Shown: piece by piece, positions 35,386 to 44,747 of the stretch | Layout of the letters: each line of letters starts with the position of its first letter | Position numbering within the stretch: position 1 is the stretch's first letter | Assembly: GCF_019278525.1 (NCBI RefSeq) | Contig: NZ_CP058986.1 | Span: 62,001 to 126,000, forward strand | Length of the DNA stretch: 64,000 nucleotides | Reading direction: 5' to 3' | From: Polaribacter sp. HaHaR_3_91 | GTDB lineage: Bacteria > Bacteroidota > Bacteroidia > Flavobacteriales > Flavobacteriaceae | Position numbers and translations under genes: made by a program | The notes under the pieces: model-generated | What the model was told of the DNA's origin: nothing | Databases searched by the model: none | What the model saw: only the letters and a program-made list of their open reading frames with translations

Positions 35386-36114
35386 TTATTGTTTTTCAAT
35401 ACTTTTCCAAAACGCTTCTCCTCTTTTTCTAGACTCTTCTGCTGTCATTTTTTTACCTTTTGTAGGTTTTTTAATTACAATTTCTTTTTTAGGGTTTATA
35501 ATTATTTCTGATGCACTAATAGTTCTTTTAGACAGTTCTACTAAAAGCACCAAACCAGGTAAACCATTATACTTTAAAGGACCAAAACTAACAGGTAATT
35601 CTGGTGTAAACCAAACTACAGGTTTCATTTTTTTGCTGGTTGATTCAATATCAATTGCTTTAAAACATAGATATCTACCAATCTTTTTAGATTCTTGTGT
35701 TATTTTCCACTTTTTAGGATTAATTTCTATTAAGAATAATTCTCCAAAAGTGCTACTTTCATTAAAATACTCATTCGTTTTTGTGTTTTTGTAATATCTA
35801 TTATCTCCTCCAGCAAAAGTTCTATTTACATTAAAAATGGGTTTTCCATCATTTTGCATTTTATCCTCTACGTAATATAAAGACTCATCATTAGAAAACT
35901 CTAAATAGGCATTTACATTGGGTGTGTTTTCAAAAACATCTCGCATCCATTTGTCCATTTTTACTTTTTTTGACTTCAATTTTTTAGATATGGAATCTAT
36001 TTTTTCTTTTGAAAATGATTCCATAGAAACCACATAAGTAACTTTACCACTTATTTTCTGAGAAAAAACCGTTATTGAAAAGCAACAAATTATAAGGGTT
36101 ATAAAATTTTTCAT
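35386..36114 (-). CDS. GLPGLI family protein
   Basis: A 242-residue exported protein with signal peptide (ending in VFSQ) and the family motif GLPGLV in YNGLPGL near residue 184. GLPGLI proteins are common in Bacteroidota, often beside outer-membrane receptors, and their role is unknown. The ATG at 36114 is chosen over an upstream TTG. It ends 7 bases before the barrel-protein gene, so the two are cotranscribed. Confidence 0.9.
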   Translation of the reverse strand: MKNFITLIICCFSITVFSQKISGKVTYVVSMESFSKEKIDSISKKLKSKKVKMDKWMRDVFENTPNVNAYLEFSNDESLYYVEDKMQNDGKPIFNVNRTFAGGDNRYYKNTKTNEYFNESSTFGELFLIEINPKKWKITQESKKIGRYLCFKAIDIESTSKKMKPVVWFTPELPVSFGPLKYNGLPGLVLLVELSKRTISASEIIINPKKEIVIKKPTKGKKMTAEESRKRGEAFWKSIEKQ

Positions 36115-36373
36115 GTCAATTAATTTATACAACTTTACTATTAAAAACGAAATAAAAAATAAAAGGTTTCAATTATAAAAAAACTAAATTTTATAAAAAT
36201 CTGAATATGCTTCTTTAGTTATTTTAATTCCGTCAATTATTTCAAATACTATTTTAGGTTTAAAGTAATTTTATTAGCATAATATATTTTCCTGTACGTT
36301 ACTAATTCTAGAATTACCCCTGTTAAATCATCACAACTAAAGGGTTAAAATGTAAACAAAAAAATGATAAATA

Positions 36374-37117
36374 CTAATCTGGATTTTTTAATTTTAAACT
36401 TTTGTACATTTTTTTACTCAACAAATTGAATTCATACAAATTAATTTTCCTTCCAATTTTGGTTTGTCCAATTTTTGAATTGTCAACTTTAACAATCTCT
36501 TTTAATTGATATTGCATATTACCTTCTTGCAATTGCATAATTAAACCTGGAAGCCCACTAAATTCTTTTGGCCCAAAACTAAAGGGAATTTCGGATGAAA
36601 ACCAAGCTGTAATGTGCCTTTTTTTTAAACCTCTACTAGTTTCAATTTCATTTATTAAAGTTGCTTTATAACACAAGTACTTTCCACATTTTTTTGATAA
36701 GTTCGTAATATTCCATTTATTTGCAGGAAGTGTAACTAAGAAATCTTGACCAAAAGAATTTTTTTCCCATAAAACGCCTTCTTGATTTGTAAAGTAAGTA
36801 CCCTTAAATCTTCCTATTCTTTTAATTATAGAAATATATCCTTTTTTTATGTCTAGCTGTTTTGGTAAATAAAAAATAGATTTCATATTATCAAAATCTA
36901 AAATAAAGTCTATTTTTTTTGAAAGTGAAATAGTTTTAAGTGTCTCTTTTTTTCTTTTTATAAGTAACACTTCATGTTTGGTTCCCAAATACTTTTCAGG
37001 AACTTTAAATTTTGTACTATCTATTACTTCTACATTATAATATGCTCTAAATGAATTTTGAGAGTTTATGTTATAAGTAATAAAAAATAATATAATTGTT
37101 ATTTTAAGTATTCTCAT
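36374..37117 (-). CDS. GLPGLI family protein (second copy)
   Basis: A 247-residue protein with signal peptide (residues 1-19) and the motif FSGLPGLI near residue 190. Same layout as the copy at 35386-36114 but only distantly similar outside the motif. Both keep a W-F-(T/S)-x-E-(L/I)-P-x-S-F-G-P segment before the motif. A 259-base gap without genes separates it from the downstream copy, so it may have its own transcript. Confidence 0.88.
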   Translation of the reverse strand: MRILKITIILFFITYNINSQNSFRAYYNVEVIDSTKFKVPEKYLGTKHEVLLIKRKKETLKTISLSKKIDFILDFDNMKSIFYLPKQLDIKKGYISIIKRIGRFKGTYFTNQEGVLWEKNSFGQDFLVTLPANKWNITNLSKKCGKYLCYKATLINEIETSRGLKKRHITAWFSSEIPFSFGPKEFSGLPGLIMQLQEGNMQYQLKEIVKVDNSKIGQTKIGRKINLYEFNLLSKKMYKSLKLKNPD

Positions 37118-37138
37118 ATTGATTTTTTTTAAATTAAA

Positions 37139-37162
37139 ACCTCAAGATGCAATTCTTGAGGT
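37139..37162 (-). terminator. Terminator of the small secreted protein gene
   Basis: A nine-base-pair stem (37139-37147 with 37154-37162, ACCTCAAGA/TCTTGAGGT) closes a 6-base loop, 60 bases past the stop. The minus-strand U-tract is moderate. Confidence 0.6.
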
Positions 37163-37221
37163 CTTTAATTTATTATTATTTTTTTTTGTCTTGATAGTGA
37201 AAAACTGTAAAACCGTTTTCA

Positions 37222-37443
37222 TTATTGCCAATTTCCAAGGTACGAATCATAAGCTTCTGCAAAGACATCATACGATTCTTCATAGCTTAAACCTCCAAAA
37301 CCATACCAAGGCGTAGCTTCAATCTCTGCGAAATAAACAGCAGATTCCGCATTATCCCAGCACACATCATTTAAAATATTGGTTGAACTCATCATAGCTC
37401 CTGTTGCAAAAATAAAAACCATTGCTAAAATCACTTTTTTCAT
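37222..37443 (-). CDS. Small secreted protein (73 aa)
   Basis: Not recognised. It has a signal peptide (residues 1 to about 19: KK, then a hydrophobic core, then TGAMMSS) and a mature part of about 50 residues rich in Glu, Asp, Tyr, Trp and Ala with one Cys and no basic residue. Frame, signal peptide, upstream 19-bp palindrome and downstream terminator support a real gene. It precedes two GLPGLI genes and an outer-membrane barrel gene on the same strand, so it could be a cargo or ligand of that system; this is speculative. Confidence 0.6.
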   Translation of the reverse strand: MKKVILAMVFIFATGAMMSSTNILNDVCWDNAESAVYFAEIEATPWYGFGGLSYEESYDVFAEAYDSYLGNWQ

Positions 37444-37458
37444 ACTATAAAATTTTGT

Positions 37459-37477
37459 AACCTAAATTATTTAGGTT
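37459..37477. promoter_or_regulatory. Palindrome upstream of the small secreted protein gene
   Basis: AACCTAAA-N3-TTTAGGTT is a perfect inverted repeat whose near edge is 16 bases before the ATG. It may be an operator or a leader-RNA hairpin. Confidence 0.35.
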
Positions 37478-37558
37478 TATTGATTTAAAAATATTTAGAA
37501 CTTTAGATGAGTTAACAAGTTTAAAATTCTATAAAATTGGTAGAAAAAGGCTTACACA

Positions 37559-37609
37559 TCAATGAGATTTCTCAATCGCTTAAAAAAGCTCATTTCGAAA
37601 TGACAATCG
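37559..37609. repeat. Isolated relative of the palindromic repeat
   Basis: AATGAGATTTCTC and CATTTCGAAATGACAA reproduce the two ends of the 116-bp unit with most of the middle missing. It lies in the otherwise empty left part of the 804-base gap 37444-38247. Confidence 0.6.
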
Positions 37610-37860
37610 TTTCATTTTTATATTTCTTAATTCCGCAAGCGGAGTTTTTTTTTACTATTAATTAAGAGGTTCTTAAATCACTTTAATGAACTCTCTTTAC
37701 GGAATAACACTCGTTATAATCTATTGATAGATTAATTCGCGTAAAACTCGTAGTAATAATGTTATTTTGAAGGGAAGAAATTTTCTTTTTCACAGTATTT
37801 TTCTCTTTCCAAAGATGGAAAAGATATTTTTAAAAACCTAAAGAATCACTTTCCATTATA

Positions 37861-37905
37861 GCATACCCAATTATAGGTATACTGAATCACTGTTTTCAGG
37901 TATGC
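37861..37905 (+). promoter_or_regulatory. Possible operator cluster before the XRE remnant
   Basis: Three copies of the heptamer GGTAT(A/G)C occur: GCATACC (37861-37867, inverted), GGTATAC (37876-37882) and GGTATGC (37899-37905, overlapping the ATG). First and last are exact inverted partners. This is the pattern of an autoregulated small repressor. Confidence 0.4.
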
Positions 37906-38129
37906 CAAAATGGAAATATTTTAAATACTAATTTTACTTATTTTTACATCGAAAAAGAAAACAAGTTGGTGTAAGCCGTTATGAAATGGCACTTCATTTA
38001 GGCTTAACAGAAAATGGTTATTTTAAGGTTATTAAAGGACACACAAAGTTAGATGTAGAACGCTTATTACTTATTTTAAATAAATTAGCTATTTCTCCAA
38101 AGGAATTTTTTAAAGATTATAAAGACTAA
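37902..38129 (+). pseudogene. XRE-type helix-turn-helix regulator broken by one stop codon
   Basis: From the ATG at 37902 the frame gives nine codons, a TAA at 37929-37931, and then 65 codons to TAA at 38127-38129. The part after the stop reads as an XRE-like HTH: R-K-Q-V-G-V-S-R-Y-E, then LGLTENGYFKVIKG, then LLLILNKLAISPKEFF. No ATG, GTG or TTG follows the stop early enough to keep the domain, so it appears inactivated by a single change, unless an unusual start is used. A terminator follows the stop and operator-like repeats precede it, so it looks recently functional. Confidence 0.55.
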
Positions 38130-38151
38130 TTGTAGATTACAAACAAAAAGT

Positions 38152-38184
38152 AAAAACCCAAAACTAAAATAGTTTTGGGTTTTT
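38152..38184. terminator. Bidirectional terminator between the XRE remnant and sdhB
   Basis: A perfect 14-bp stem (38152-38165 with 38171-38184) encloses a 5-base loop, flanked by A- and T-runs. It ends the plus-strand regulator remnant and the minus-strand sdhCAB transcript. Confidence 0.85.
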
Positions 38185-38247
38185 ATATTTATTAATTTAC
38201 TTTAAGATTGCTTCGTTAAAACTCGCAATGACGTTTAAACTATCTTA

Positions 38248-38988
38248 TTATAAATTAGCCTTCATCAATTCTCTATTCATTCTTGCAATGTTGTCTAAAG
38301 AGATTCCTTTAGGGCATTCTACCTCACACGCACCTGTATTTGTACAGTTACCAAAACCTTCTAAATCCATTTGTGCAACCATGTTTTTAACACGATCTGC
38401 AGCCTCTACTTGTCCTTGTGGTAACAAAGCATACTGAGATACTTTTGCACCAACAAATAACATTGCAGAAGAGTTTTTACAAGTAGCCACACAAGCACCA
38501 CAACCAATACAAGTTGCTGCATCCATAGCATCATCTGCTGCGTGTTTAGAAATAGGTAAAGAGTTTGCATCTTGTGTATTACCAGAAGTGTTTACAGAAA
38601 TGTAACCACCTGATTGCTGAATACGCTCAAAAGCCATTCTGTCTACTACTAAATCCTTTATAACAGGAAATGCTGCTGCTCTAAATGGCTCTATTGTAAT
38701 AGTATCTCCATCGCTAAACATACGCATGTGTAACTGACAGGTTGTTATACCTCTGTCTGGTCCATGAGCTTCTCCATTAATATATAAAGAACAAGCACCA
38801 CAGATACCTTCTCTACAATCATGATCAAAAGCAACTGGTTCTTCACCACCATTTACTAATTGTTCATTCAAAACATCCATCATTTCTAAAAAAGACATGT
38901 GCTCTGAAATATCATTCACTTTATAGTCTACCATTTGACCCTTTGAACCAGCGTCTTTTTGTCTCCAAATTTTAAGTGTTAAATTCAT
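38248..38988 (-). CDS. sdhB: Succinate dehydrogenase/fumarate reductase iron-sulfur subunit
   Basis: A 246-residue subunit with three Fe-S clusters: 2Fe-2S ([10 protein letters not shown]), 4Fe-4S ([11 protein letters not shown]) and 3Fe-4S region ([14 protein letters not shown]). It moves electrons from FAD in SdhA to the haem or quinone site in SdhC. Last gene of sdhCAB, 10 bases behind sdhA. The type resembles the epsilonproteobacterial/Bacteroidota enzyme with a single cytochrome b subunit. Confidence 0.95.
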   Translation of the reverse strand: MNLTLKIWRQKDAGSKGQMVDYKVNDISEHMSFLEMMDVLNEQLVNGGEEPVAFDHDCREGICGACSLYINGEAHGPDRGITTCQLHMRMFSDGDTITIEPFRAAAFPVIKDLVVDRMAFERIQQSGGYISVNTSGNTQDANSLPISKHAADDAMDAATCIGCGACVATCKNSSAMLFVGAKVSQYALLPQGQVEAADRVKNMVAQMDLEGFGNCTNTGACEVECPKGISLDNIARMNRELMKANL

Positions 38989-38998
38989 CTTGTCTTTC

Positions 38999-41011
38999 TT
39001 ATTTGTATGAACGTTGTTTCAATTCAATATCGTTAAACTCTAATTCTTCTTTGTGTAAAACCGCATCTGCAGGTTCTCCTTTATATTCCCAAGCAGCTGC
39101 AAAAGCGAAATCTACATCGTTACGTTTTGCTTCTCCTTTTTGAGGACCATCTAATTCTGCAGATTCTTCTCTAAAGTGACCTCCACAAGATTCTGCTCTC
39201 ATTAAAGCATCTTTAGCAAATAACTCACCTAATTCTAAGAAATCTGCAACTCTACCTGCTTTTTCTAATTCTGGGTTCATTTCATTTGAAGATCCTGGTA
39301 CAGAAACTTCTTTCCAAAACTCTTCACGAATGGCTTTAATTTCGGCCATTGCCTCTGTTAAACCTTTTGCGTTTCTAGACATTCCTGCCTTGTCCCACAT
39401 TACTTTTCCTAATTTCTTATGGAAATAATCTACAGATTTTGTTCCTTTATTATTAATAAAGTGATTAATTCTTTCTGTAACTTCTTTTTCTGCTTCAATA
39501 AATTCTGGAGTTTCTGTTGAAATTTTTCCAGTTCTAATATCATCAGATAAATAATCTCCAATAGTATAAGGTAATACAAAATAACCATCTGCTAAACCTT
39601 GCATTAATGCAGAAGCTCCTAATCTGTTTGCTCCGTGATCAGAGAAGTTTGCCTCTCCAATACAGTAACATCCTGGAATCGTTGTCATTAAGTTATAATC
39701 AACCCAAACACCACCCATTGTATAGTGTACCGCTGGATAAATCATCATTGGAGTTTCATACGGGTTTTGATCTATGATTTTCTCATACATCTGAAATAAG
39801 TTTCCATATTTTGCTCTAACGATCTCTTGTCCTAATTCTTTTATTTTTGCAGGCGATGCATTTTCTATATTATGAATCTTTGCTTGCTCTTTTCCGTAAC
39901 GTTCAAAAGCAGATGCAAAATCTAAATACACAGCCTCTCCTGTTGCATTTACTCCGTAACCAGCATCACAACGTTCTTTTGCTGCTCTAGATGCAACATC
40001 ACGCGGTACTAAGTTACCAAATGCAGGATAACGTCTTTCTAAATAGTAATCTCTTTGGTCTTCTGTTAAATCTTTAGGCGTTTTCTTTCCTTCTCTAATA
40101 GCTAAAACATCTTCCATGTTTTTAGGAACCCAAATACGTCCATCATTACGTAAAGATTCAGACATCAATGTTAATTTAGACTGATAATCTCCAGAACGTG
40201 GAATACATGTTGGGTGAATCTGTGTATAACAAGGATTTGCAAAATATGCTCCTTTTTTATGGATTTTCCAAGCTGCAGTAGCATTAGAACCCATTGCATT
40301 TGTAGATAAGAAATATACGTTACCGTAACCTCCAGAACCAATTACAACAGCATGTGCAGAATGACGCTCAATTTCTCCTGTAATTAAATTTCTAGCAATA
40401 ATTCCTCTTGCTTTTCCATCAACAATAACAACGTCTAACATTTCATGTCTGTTAAACATCTCTATTTTACCACGAGCAATTTGTCTATTCATTGCAGAAT
40501 AAGCTCCTAATAATAATTGTTGACCAGTTTGTCCTTTTGCATAGAAAGTTCTAGAAACTAAAACTCCACCAAAAGAACGATTGTCTAACAAACCACCATA
40601 ATCACGTGCAAAAGGAACTCCTTGTGCCACACATTGATCGATGATATTTGCAGAAACCTCAGCTAAACGATACACGTTTGCTTCACGAGAACGGTAATCT
40701 CCACCTTTTACAGTATCGTAAAATAACCTGTAAGTAGAATCTCCATCTCCTTGATAATTTTTTGCAGCGTTGATACCTCCTTGTGCAGCAATAGAATGCG
40801 CTCTTCTTGGAGAATCTTGGTAAGCAAATGCTTTTACATTATACCCTAACTCTGCTAATGTTGCTGCGGCAGAACCACCAGCTAATCCTGTACCTACAAC
40901 AATAACGTCTATATTACGTTTGTTTGCAGGGTTTACCAAGTCTATTTTATTTTTATAATCTGTCCATTTATCTTTAATTGGACCTTGAGGTACTTTTGAA
41001 TCTAAAGCCAT
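38999..41011 (-). CDS. sdhA: Succinate dehydrogenase/fumarate reductase flavoprotein subunit
   Basis: A 670-residue flavoprotein oxidising succinate to fumarate in the TCA cycle. It has the FAD-binding [15 protein letters not shown] near residue 41, the flavin-attachment motif HSIAAQGG near residue 72, and the catalytic region around [12 protein letters not shown]. Long form typical of Bacteroidota. sdhC lies 10 bases upstream. Confidence 0.96.
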   Translation of the reverse strand: MALDSKVPQGPIKDKWTDYKNKIDLVNPANKRNIDVIVVGTGLAGGSAAATLAELGYNVKAFAYQDSPRRAHSIAAQGGINAAKNYQGDGDSTYRLFYDTVKGGDYRSREANVYRLAEVSANIIDQCVAQGVPFARDYGGLLDNRSFGGVLVSRTFYAKGQTGQQLLLGAYSAMNRQIARGKIEMFNRHEMLDVVIVDGKARGIIARNLITGEIERHSAHAVVIGSGGYGNVYFLSTNAMGSNATAAWKIHKKGAYFANPCYTQIHPTCIPRSGDYQSKLTLMSESLRNDGRIWVPKNMEDVLAIREGKKTPKDLTEDQRDYYLERRYPAFGNLVPRDVASRAAKERCDAGYGVNATGEAVYLDFASAFERYGKEQAKIHNIENASPAKIKELGQEIVRAKYGNLFQMYEKIIDQNPYETPMMIYPAVHYTMGGVWVDYNLMTTIPGCYCIGEANFSDHGANRLGASALMQGLADGYFVLPYTIGDYLSDDIRTGKISTETPEFIEAEKEVTERINHFINNKGTKSVDYFHKKLGKVMWDKAGMSRNAKGLTEAMAEIKAIREEFWKEVSVPGSSNEMNPELEKAGRVADFLELGELFAKDALMRAESCGGHFREESAELDGPQKGEAKRNDVDFAFAAAWEYKGEPADAVLHKEELEFNDIELKQRSYK

Positions 41012-41021
41012 ATTGTATAGA

Positions 41022-41699
41022 TTAATGGTTTAAGTAATGATAAAGTGCAATAAAAATAAATCCTAAAGGAATTATAATTGAATATGCTTTACCTATTGTT
41101 TGTAATGTTTTTTTTCGTCCAGATGTAGAACCCATAGATTGAAATGCTGATGTAAACCCGTGTGCTAAATGCAATCCTAAGAAAACAAAAGCAACAACAT
41201 AAGCAGCAACTCTAATAGGGTTTACAAATTTATGCAACAACTCCTCATGGTAACGGTAACCTTCTATTCCTTCTAAAGTACCAGACCAATCGCCTTGAAT
41301 AAATTTTGTGTTAATTTCTGGAAACCAGAAATCGATAAAATGTAAAATGATAAATGCTAAAATAGCAGCACCACTCCAAATCATGTTTCTGCTCATCCAA
41401 GATGAATTAGCTGCACCATTGTTTTTTGCATACCCAACTCCGTTTGCTTTTTTGTTTTTTAATTCTAAGATAAATCCCATTACAAAATGAAAAACTACAC
41501 CAAAAATTAATACTGGTTGCAAGGCAAACTGTATTAAAGGGTTTGTTCCCATAAAGTGTGAAACTTCGTTAAAAGTATCTGGGCTTAGAACTGATAAAAG
41601 ATTGATTGCAAAATGCTGTAAAAGGAAGAACATTAAAAAGAATGCAGAAAGCGCCATGGCTATCTTTCTTCCAACTGAAGATTTGAAAAATCCGCTCAT
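41022..41699 (-). CDS. sdhC: Succinate dehydrogenase cytochrome b subunit
   Basis: A 225-residue membrane protein with five hydrophobic helices and histidines suited to bind two haems ([28 protein letters not shown]), of the cytochrome b558 family that needs no SdhD partner. It anchors the complex and passes electrons to menaquinone. First gene of sdhCAB. Confidence 0.93.
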   Translation of the reverse strand: MSGFFKSSVGRKIAMALSAFFLMFFLLQHFAINLLSVLSPDTFNEVSHFMGTNPLIQFALQPVLIFGVVFHFVMGFILELKNKKANGVGYAKNNGAANSSWMSRNMIWSGAAILAFIILHFIDFWFPEINTKFIQGDWSGTLEGIEGYRYHEELLHKFVNPIRVAAYVVAFVFLGLHLAHGFTSAFQSMGSTSGRKKTLQTIGKAYSIIIPLGFIFIALYHYLNH

Positions 41700-41736
41700 T
41701 GTATAAATGTATAATTAAGTTATAATTGTTGTTTTA

Positions 41737-41744
41737 CAAATGTA
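41737..41744 (-). promoter_or_regulatory. -7 element of sdhCAB
   Basis: TACATTTG on the minus strand (41744 to 41737) matches TAnnTTTG exactly, 38 bases before the sdhC start. The -33 region has no clear TTTG. Confidence 0.5.
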
Positions 41745-41849
41745 CCATTTAGATACGCTTTACTGAAATAATAATGGTTGTTTTTTGGTTATTTAGAATC
41801 GTTTTAATATGATGTTTTTGTTTTAAATATTACCTTATTTTTTAACGTG

Positions 41850-43466
41850 TTATAACACTGACATTACTTCTGCTACAATAATTATAAGCACCAATGAAAA
41901 AGGATACACAGCTGCGTAAGCAATTTGCGGAGCATCCGAATCGGTCATAGAGTCTGTTGCACTTAATCCTGGTGTAGAAGTCATACCTCCTGTTAAGGCT
42001 CCTAAAACAGACAAAAAGTTTATTTTTAAGAGAAATCGCCCAACAAGCACCGTAATAATCATAGGAATCAAAGTAATTAAAGCGCCATATAGAAATAAAA
42101 TAAAACCATGTTTTTCGATTGCTGAAATTAAGCTTTGTCCTGCTTTTAAACCAACAGGAGTAAGAAATAACAAAAGCCCAAACTGACGTAATATTTGGTT
42201 TGCAGGACCTGATAAATTCCAAATTACAGTAGCAAACTTTCCTTTCCAACTTAAAAATATAGAAGATAAAAGTACACCCCCTGTAAGCCCTAATTTTAAA
42301 CCAATTCCTCCTAACGGAATAGCAATAGCACCTACAAGAATACCGATAACAATACCAAATGCTACAGGTAAAAAACTTGTTTGACCTATTCTTTTTAAAC
42401 TATCTCCAAAGAGTTGTGTCACCGCAGGAACATTTCCTTTAGAACAAGAGACTAAAATCTTATCACCATATTTTATTTTGGTTGATGGATGTGGAGCTAA
42501 ATCGATACTAGCTCTTCTAATACGTGTTATGGTAGCAGAATAATTTTCTAGAAGATTAAGTTCTTCAATGGTTTTATTTACCACAGCATCATTACTTACT
42601 ACATACCACTTTACTTCGTAAGTTCCACTTCTAGGAATTTTAATATCGGTAACTTTACCTAATAAAACCTCTATTCTTTGTAACGCATTTACCGTACCTA
42701 CTGCTTTTATAATATCTCCCGTTTCTAAAATAGTATCTTTTGTAGGAGAAATAGGTAACTGATTAGGCTTCATTATACGTGAAATATTCGCTTTGGTCAT
42801 AAAACGAATTCTCAACTCTCTAATCGTTTTACCATTTACGTTTTCATTAGAGATAATTAAGTTTTTATTGATCACCATTGGAGTGCTCGATTTCGATTTT
42901 TCTTCAAAATCTTTTTCTTCATTCTTAATGTTTATTCTAAATAATGCAGGTCCTAATTTTACAAACAAAATAACACCTAAAACTCCAAACGGATATGCAA
43001 TACCATAACCAATAGACGCTAAAGGAGATTGAGAAGCCTCTATAGAAGCCGCCAAACCAGGTGTAGATGTTAGTGCTCCTGTTAACAAACCACTCATCAT
43101 ATTCATATCTACATCATAAATATAAGAAATAGACACAGCAGTAATACCACCTGTTATAACCGTAATACCTGCCAAAAGGATTAATTTAGCTCCTTGTTCT
43201 TTAAAAGAACTAAAAAAAGAAGGTCCTGCTTGCATACCTATGGTGTAAATAAATAACACCAAACCTACACTTTGAATAATTGGAGGAATATTAAAAGTAA
43301 TGCCATTTAAATTGTACAGATATCCAAAAAAGATAGCGACAAAAATAACCGCAGAAGTATCAAAACTTATCCCTTTTATACGAATGTTTCCTAAGGCGAT
43401 TCCTAAACCAATAACTAGAAATAACACAAAGTAATCTTTAGTGAGTAATTCTAAAAAAAATTCCAT
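41850..43466 (-). CDS. AspT/YidE-family transporter
   Basis: A 538-residue membrane protein in two halves of about five to six helices each, separated by two TrkA-C (RCK_C) domains at about residues 200-370. This matches the aspartate:alanine exchanger and YidE/YbjL group. Both halves repeat the motif G-x-x-T-S-T-P-G-L-x-A, near residues 134 and 508, marking the internal duplication. Substrate unknown, probably a dicarboxylate or amino acid. Its promoter has a perfect Crp/Fnr-type palindrome, tying it to the regulon described at 15-22 kb. Confidence 0.85.
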   Translation of the reverse strand: MEFFLELLTKDYFVLFLVIGLGIALGNIRIKGISFDTSAVIFVAIFFGYLYNLNGITFNIPPIIQSVGLVLFIYTIGMQAGPSFFSSFKEQGAKLILLAGITVITGGITAVSISYIYDVDMNMMSGLLTGALTSTPGLAASIEASQSPLASIGYGIAYPFGVLGVILFVKLGPALFRINIKNEEKDFEEKSKSSTPMVINKNLIISNENVNGKTIRELRIRFMTKANISRIMKPNQLPISPTKDTILETGDIIKAVGTVNALQRIEVLLGKVTDIKIPRSGTYEVKWYVVSNDAVVNKTIEELNLLENYSATITRIRRASIDLAPHPSTKIKYGDKILVSCSKGNVPAVTQLFGDSLKRIGQTSFLPVAFGIVIGILVGAIAIPLGGIGLKLGLTGGVLLSSIFLSWKGKFATVIWNLSGPANQILRQFGLLLFLTPVGLKAGQSLISAIEKHGFILFLYGALITLIPMIITVLVGRFLLKINFLSVLGALTGGMTSTPGLSATDSMTDSDAPQIAYAAVYPFSLVLIIIVAEVMSVL

Positions 43467-43522
43467 AATTTTTAATATTAATTTTATTATTTTTTATAAA
43501 AATTGACTTTAATTTAAGTAGA

Positions 43523-43567
43523 CAAAAGTAGGTCTTTAGTGTATTTAATTTTTATGATAATTATCAC
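43523..43567 (-). promoter_or_regulatory. Crp/Fnr-type box and promoter of the AspT-like gene
   Basis: TGATAATTATCA at 43555-43566 is a perfect 12-base palindrome. Its centre is 30.5 bp upstream of TACTTTTG on the minus strand (43530 to 43523), a consensus -7 element; the four boxes of the stress island are at 29.5 bp. The -7 lies about 57 bases before the ATG. Confidence 0.6.
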
Positions 43568-43671
43568 TAGAAACCTTGCTGTTACTGATATTTTAAAACT
43601 ACACGCCCTCCAACCACTATATCTATTGAACGAATACGTTGTAGTATATTTTACCAATTAAAACAAGCCAC

Positions 43672-44289
43672 TTATTTAGTATCCGAAGAGATTAGACATT
43701 TATCATTTTCCCATTTACCTCTAAGCCCCTCTTTGTGAATCACTTCTCCATTACAAGTTAAAAAATTACCTTTTTTATCTTTTTTTATGATTTTCATTTT
43801 TCCCTCCTCAATAGCATTTACAATTCTATAGATTAACCCTTTTCTAGAAACAACACTTCCTTTTGTTATTAGTTTTAACCCTTCTTCATTATTGTGTAAA
43901 TCCATTTCAGTTGAAATTTCATCTGGCACAACACCATCTTCTAATTTTTGTTTTTTGTATGTTAAATAATTTTCTTTTTCATGTGCTTCTCCTAAAGAAC
44001 GTGCAGAACTCACACCCATTTCTTGTGCTAATCTTGCCATCCAGTAAGCATGCCTAAAAGCATCTACCTGCCCACCTGCTCCATCTTTATCTAACAAGTC
44101 TGTTTTTGCAATTGAATCTGCAACCCTATTTGTTTCTTTAGAAATTTCTAAAGATTTTGTTGCTTTAAAAGGATGAAAAAACACCCATTTTTTAATTGGT
44201 GGAGAGAGCTTAAAAAAACTTTTAAAATTAGATTGTCCAAATGAATGTACAGCAAAGAGCATCGTTAAGAGAAATAGTGTCTTTTTCAT
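43672..44289 (-). CDS. Exported protein with a DAFRHAYW domain
   Basis: A 205-residue protein with signal peptide (cleavage near HSFGQ, residue 19). The centre holds DAFRHAYWMARL, GEAHEKEN and MDLHNNEEG, a His/Glu/Asn pattern that I recall from a domain of unknown function (DUF6973-like) common in Flavobacteriaceae; the spaced His and acidic residues suggest metal binding. The C-terminal 60 residues are basic. Monocistronic, with its own -7 element upstream. Confidence 0.7.
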   Translation of the reverse strand: MKKTLFLLTMLFAVHSFGQSNFKSFFKLSPPIKKWVFFHPFKATKSLEISKETNRVADSIAKTDLLDKDGAGGQVDAFRHAYWMARLAQEMGVSSARSLGEAHEKENYLTYKKQKLEDGVVPDEISTEMDLHNNEEGLKLITKGSVVSRKGLIYRIVNAIEEGKMKIIKKDKKGNFLTCNGEVIHKEGLRGKWENDKCLISSDTK

Positions 44290-44314
44290 TTTGAAAATAA
44301 TGATTTGTAAAAAA

Positions 44315-44322
44315 CAAAAATA
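44315..44322 (-). promoter_or_regulatory. -7 element of the DAFRHAYW-domain gene
   Basis: TATTTTTG on the minus strand (44322 to 44315), 26 bases before the ATG. It is identical to the acpP -7 element. Confidence 0.45.
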
Positions 44323-44747
44323 CTCCTTTTAATTGAAAAAAAATTGATGCGTAAACTTCAAGACCACTTATTTAAAAAAAAGCCTTCAACAGCAAACTTC
44401 TTTATGAGTCTTAAATTCAAAGTAGTAATATTTAATATTAATCAATTTTAAAAATTTAGCACAAAAAAAATCATCTTAATTATAAAAATTAAAATGATTT
44501 AAATATATGTTTTTAAAAAACAGGAATCGCTTCCTAAAAATTGAAGAAATTGGGGGAAATCTTAATTATTTGTAGCAAAACTAAAGTTAATTAAAAACAT
44601 TTTTGAATAATAATACTCCTAAAAACTGTAGAAATGGGAAAATAAATAAGAATTCACCTATTCAGAATATATTTTTTTAAGAGAATACAGCCTTTAAATC
44701 ATAGAAGCTTAATGTTATTTAAATAAATTTTATATTCAAAAAAAATA
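44323..44747. other. Gene-free AT-rich interval
   Basis: No gene, tRNA, strong hairpin, repeat or promoter with both elements was found. The sequence is very AT-rich and mostly made of short A and T runs, with only tiny open frames on both strands. Confidence 0.6.

Noticed and set aside
41842..42249. 135-codon minus-strand frame at the 3' end of the transporter gene
   Set aside because: It overlaps the AspT-like gene in another frame on the same strand and reads as low-complexity Ser, Tyr and Cys-rich sequence.
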